From assembly GCA_003523545.1 (NCBI GenBank), contig DQAM01000501.1, forward strand, positions 1 to 6,255: 6,255 nt of DNA, written 5' to 3'. The stretch is from Dysgonomonas sp. (GTDB lineage Bacteria; Bacteroidota; Bacteroidia; Bacteroidales; Dysgonomonadaceae). Below are positions 4,926-6,255 of the stretch, in pieces. Made by a program: the position numbers and the translations under genes. Each line of letters opens with the position of its first letter. The first letter of the stretch is position 1. The notes under the pieces are model-generated. The model saw only the letters and a list, made by a program, of their open reading frames with translations, had not been told where the DNA came from and searched no databases.

Positions 4926-6255
4926 TTAATAAGATTGATTTACTTTCTTCTTATGGTTAATAGGTAAATTCGGCTTAATCTTGAATCTTACTGGTTCAAT
5001 TTTCAGGTTCCCATTTTCTCTATCAAATTGAATTTTGTGATCCTTTAAATTCCTTTTATCCTTCAATTCCAGTTCTTTTACTTTTATAATCTCACCTTTA
5101 TACAAATTTTGGATTGTGAAGCTGGTCCAATCTTTCGGTATATTAAATTCAGATTGTATTTTATTGAAGAATTTATAAATATTATCTCCCTTTCTGATAT
5201 CATCTGGAACATTCTTAGCTAATTCCGGAAAATTAAAAACGGCATGAAGCCAGTTAACTGCATTAACTTTTTCAACCGGTACGTCTGTAATATTCCGAGG
5301 AAACTTAATTGCGATACCTTCAACCACTTTATCTGAAAATTCATCATATGGAATGTAATTAATGAAATTGGGAGAGCTTGAGTGATATAATGTGGAAATA
5401 ATTAATCGTTGGTTTCGTAAATTTTCTGGAACCAACGATATATATCCAGGATTTGTTTTGACAAAATAATTATTTATATCTTCAATAAGTAATTCGTTTC
5501 TGATTTTCGAATATGCTTTACCTATTTCATCTTGATTTTTAAACTGTTTAAGAGCCTCAAAACAAACTTCTGAATGTGGAATATGTGAAATGATTTCGTA
5601 TTTAGCTTTTGGATGTCTATCATCGTTCAAGCTATCAAAAAATGCTTTTTTACTTATCTCAATAGATTTGTATCTTTCGGGTATTAGAAAATATGCCGAG
5701 TAACCCTTATTCACCGCTTCTTCTGATAATTGTTTATCCATGAATTTTTTTGGAACAAATAATATTACACTATCTATATCCTTTGCATTCTTTACTGCAT
5801 TGAAGCACAAGTCATAGTTTAGAAATTTTTCTTCAATATAACCTAACGAGTTACCGTTTTTTCTAACCATATCTATTAACAAATTATTTGATATATGCCT
5901 TTCAGGAGTATAAAGAAGATTTTCAGGATTTTCTTCAATTAACATCCGGCAAACATTTTTTGTCCTTCTATATTCAGAAATCTCATCGAGCCTGGTAATT
6001 TCCGTATTTGTCAGATCATCCCGTTGATATTCCAATAATTCGGAAAGAGTGAAATTCCCTTCTACGAATTTTAATAAATCTCCATTAAGGGCTTTATAGT
6101 GGTTAATTTCATCAATTACTAAATCGTTATAAACCAAGCACTCATAGTTCTGAACATCGCCGCCTTCATATAAAGATTGTTCAATAAAAGAACCATATCC
6201 CCATGCCGGATCAAAATTTTCATCTTTTGTGATAATTGGAAAAAACGGTAAAAAC
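4926..6255 (-). CDS. Repeat protein of unknown function, DUF4116-like helical repeats (N-terminus outside window)
   Basis: The minus-strand frame is open from the right edge (first full codon 6254-6252) to TAA at 4928-4926, leaving 442 visible residues. A TTG at 6137 is not needed as a start because the frame continues upstream with plausible protein (DPAWGYGSFIEQSLYEGGDVQNY is split across it). From roughly visible residue 95 to 320 there are about eight short units of 24-30 residues, each with a helix rich in acidic and aromatic residues followed by a P-E/K/Y turn: LLYTPERHIS, ILFVPKKFMD, YFLIPERYKS, ISHIPHSE, ISLVPENLRN, INYIPYDEFS. This is the look of DUF4116-type repeats, which probably stack as an alpha solenoid for protein binding. 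The last ~70 residues are lysine-rich and likely beta/disordered. No membrane segment or catalytic motif is visible. It converges on the toxin array and is transcribed separately; an effector, an immunity protein or an unrelated gene are all possible. Confidence 0.75.
   Translation of the reverse strand, partial: FLPFFPIITKDENFDPAWGYGSFIEQSLYEGGDVQNYECLVYNDLVIDEINHYKALNGDLLKFVEGNFTLSELLEYQRDDLTNTEITRLDEISEYRRTKNVCRMLIEENPENLLYTPERHISNNLLIDMVRKNGNSLGYIEEKFLNYDLCFNAVKNAKDIDSVILFVPKKFMDKQLSEEAVNKGYSAYFLIPERYKSIEISKKAFFDSLNDDRHPKAKYEIISHIPHSEVCFEALKQFKNQDEIGKAYSKIRNELLIEDINNYFVKTNPGYISLVPENLRNQRLIISTLYHSSSPNFINYIPYDEFSDKVVEGIAIKFPRNITDVPVEKVNAVNWLHAVFNFPELAKNVPDDIRKGDNIYKFFNKIQSEFNIPKDWTSFTIQNLYKGEIIKVKELELKDKRNLKDHKIQFDRENGNLKIEPVRFKIKPNLPINHKKKVNQSY

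Noticed and set aside
1..6255. tRNA, rRNA, CRISPR array or insertion sequence
   Set aside because: I saw no cloverleaf-like sequence, no regularly spaced repeats, and no transposase motif or terminal inverted repeats.

Overview
The window looks like Bacteroidota (probably Bacteroidales or a close relative). The DNA is A+T-rich, genes are packed tightly without clear Shine-Dalgarno sites, and one lipoprotein signal has the loose lipobox seen in that phylum. The cargo is a PAAR-like DUF4280 tip protein followed by a toxin/immunity array, as found beside Bacteroidota type VI secretion or related contractile injection systems. No sheath, tube or baseplate gene is visible here, so the link to a secretion machine rests on the DUF4280 protein and the toxin/immunity layout.

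Left part (1-2693), plus strand, one compact operon. It holds the 3' part of an unrecognised gene (3-470), the DUF4280 PAAR-like protein (472-1065), a two-part effector (1087-2274) and a lipoprotein that is its likely immunity protein (2271-2693). The effector has a beta-rich N-terminal delivery/linker region, a DGGTKGL junction motif and a C-terminal zinc-metallopeptidase toxin with HELGH and a downstream HKG histidine. The PAAR-like gene and the effector are in the same frame, separated by a single TAG and an ATG-less gap, so the pair may be a split form of a PAAR-effector fusion.

Middle part (2694-4721), a chain of displaced toxin/immunity modules. A second copy of the toxin domain (2694-3597) starts almost exactly at the DGGTKGL junction, lacks the N-terminal delivery region and carries a one-base frameshift. 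Its immunity gene follows with a 4-bp ATGA overlap (3594-4115). Next comes the last ~20 codons of a third toxin (4117-4179), again overlapping an immunity gene by ATGA (4176-4721). The last two immunity proteins are clear paralogues: an N-terminal membrane anchor and a domain expected in the periplasm. The simplest reading is that successive C-terminal toxin/immunity modules were inserted behind the shared N-terminal region. Each insertion would push the previous module downstream, where the toxin decays and the immunity gene is kept.

Right part (4722-6255). A 204-bp A+T-rich convergent intergenic region contains a GC-containing hairpin. Beyond it, on the minus strand, lies the C-terminal 442 residues of a protein built of short helical repeats resembling DUF4116; its 5' end is outside the window and its role is unknown.
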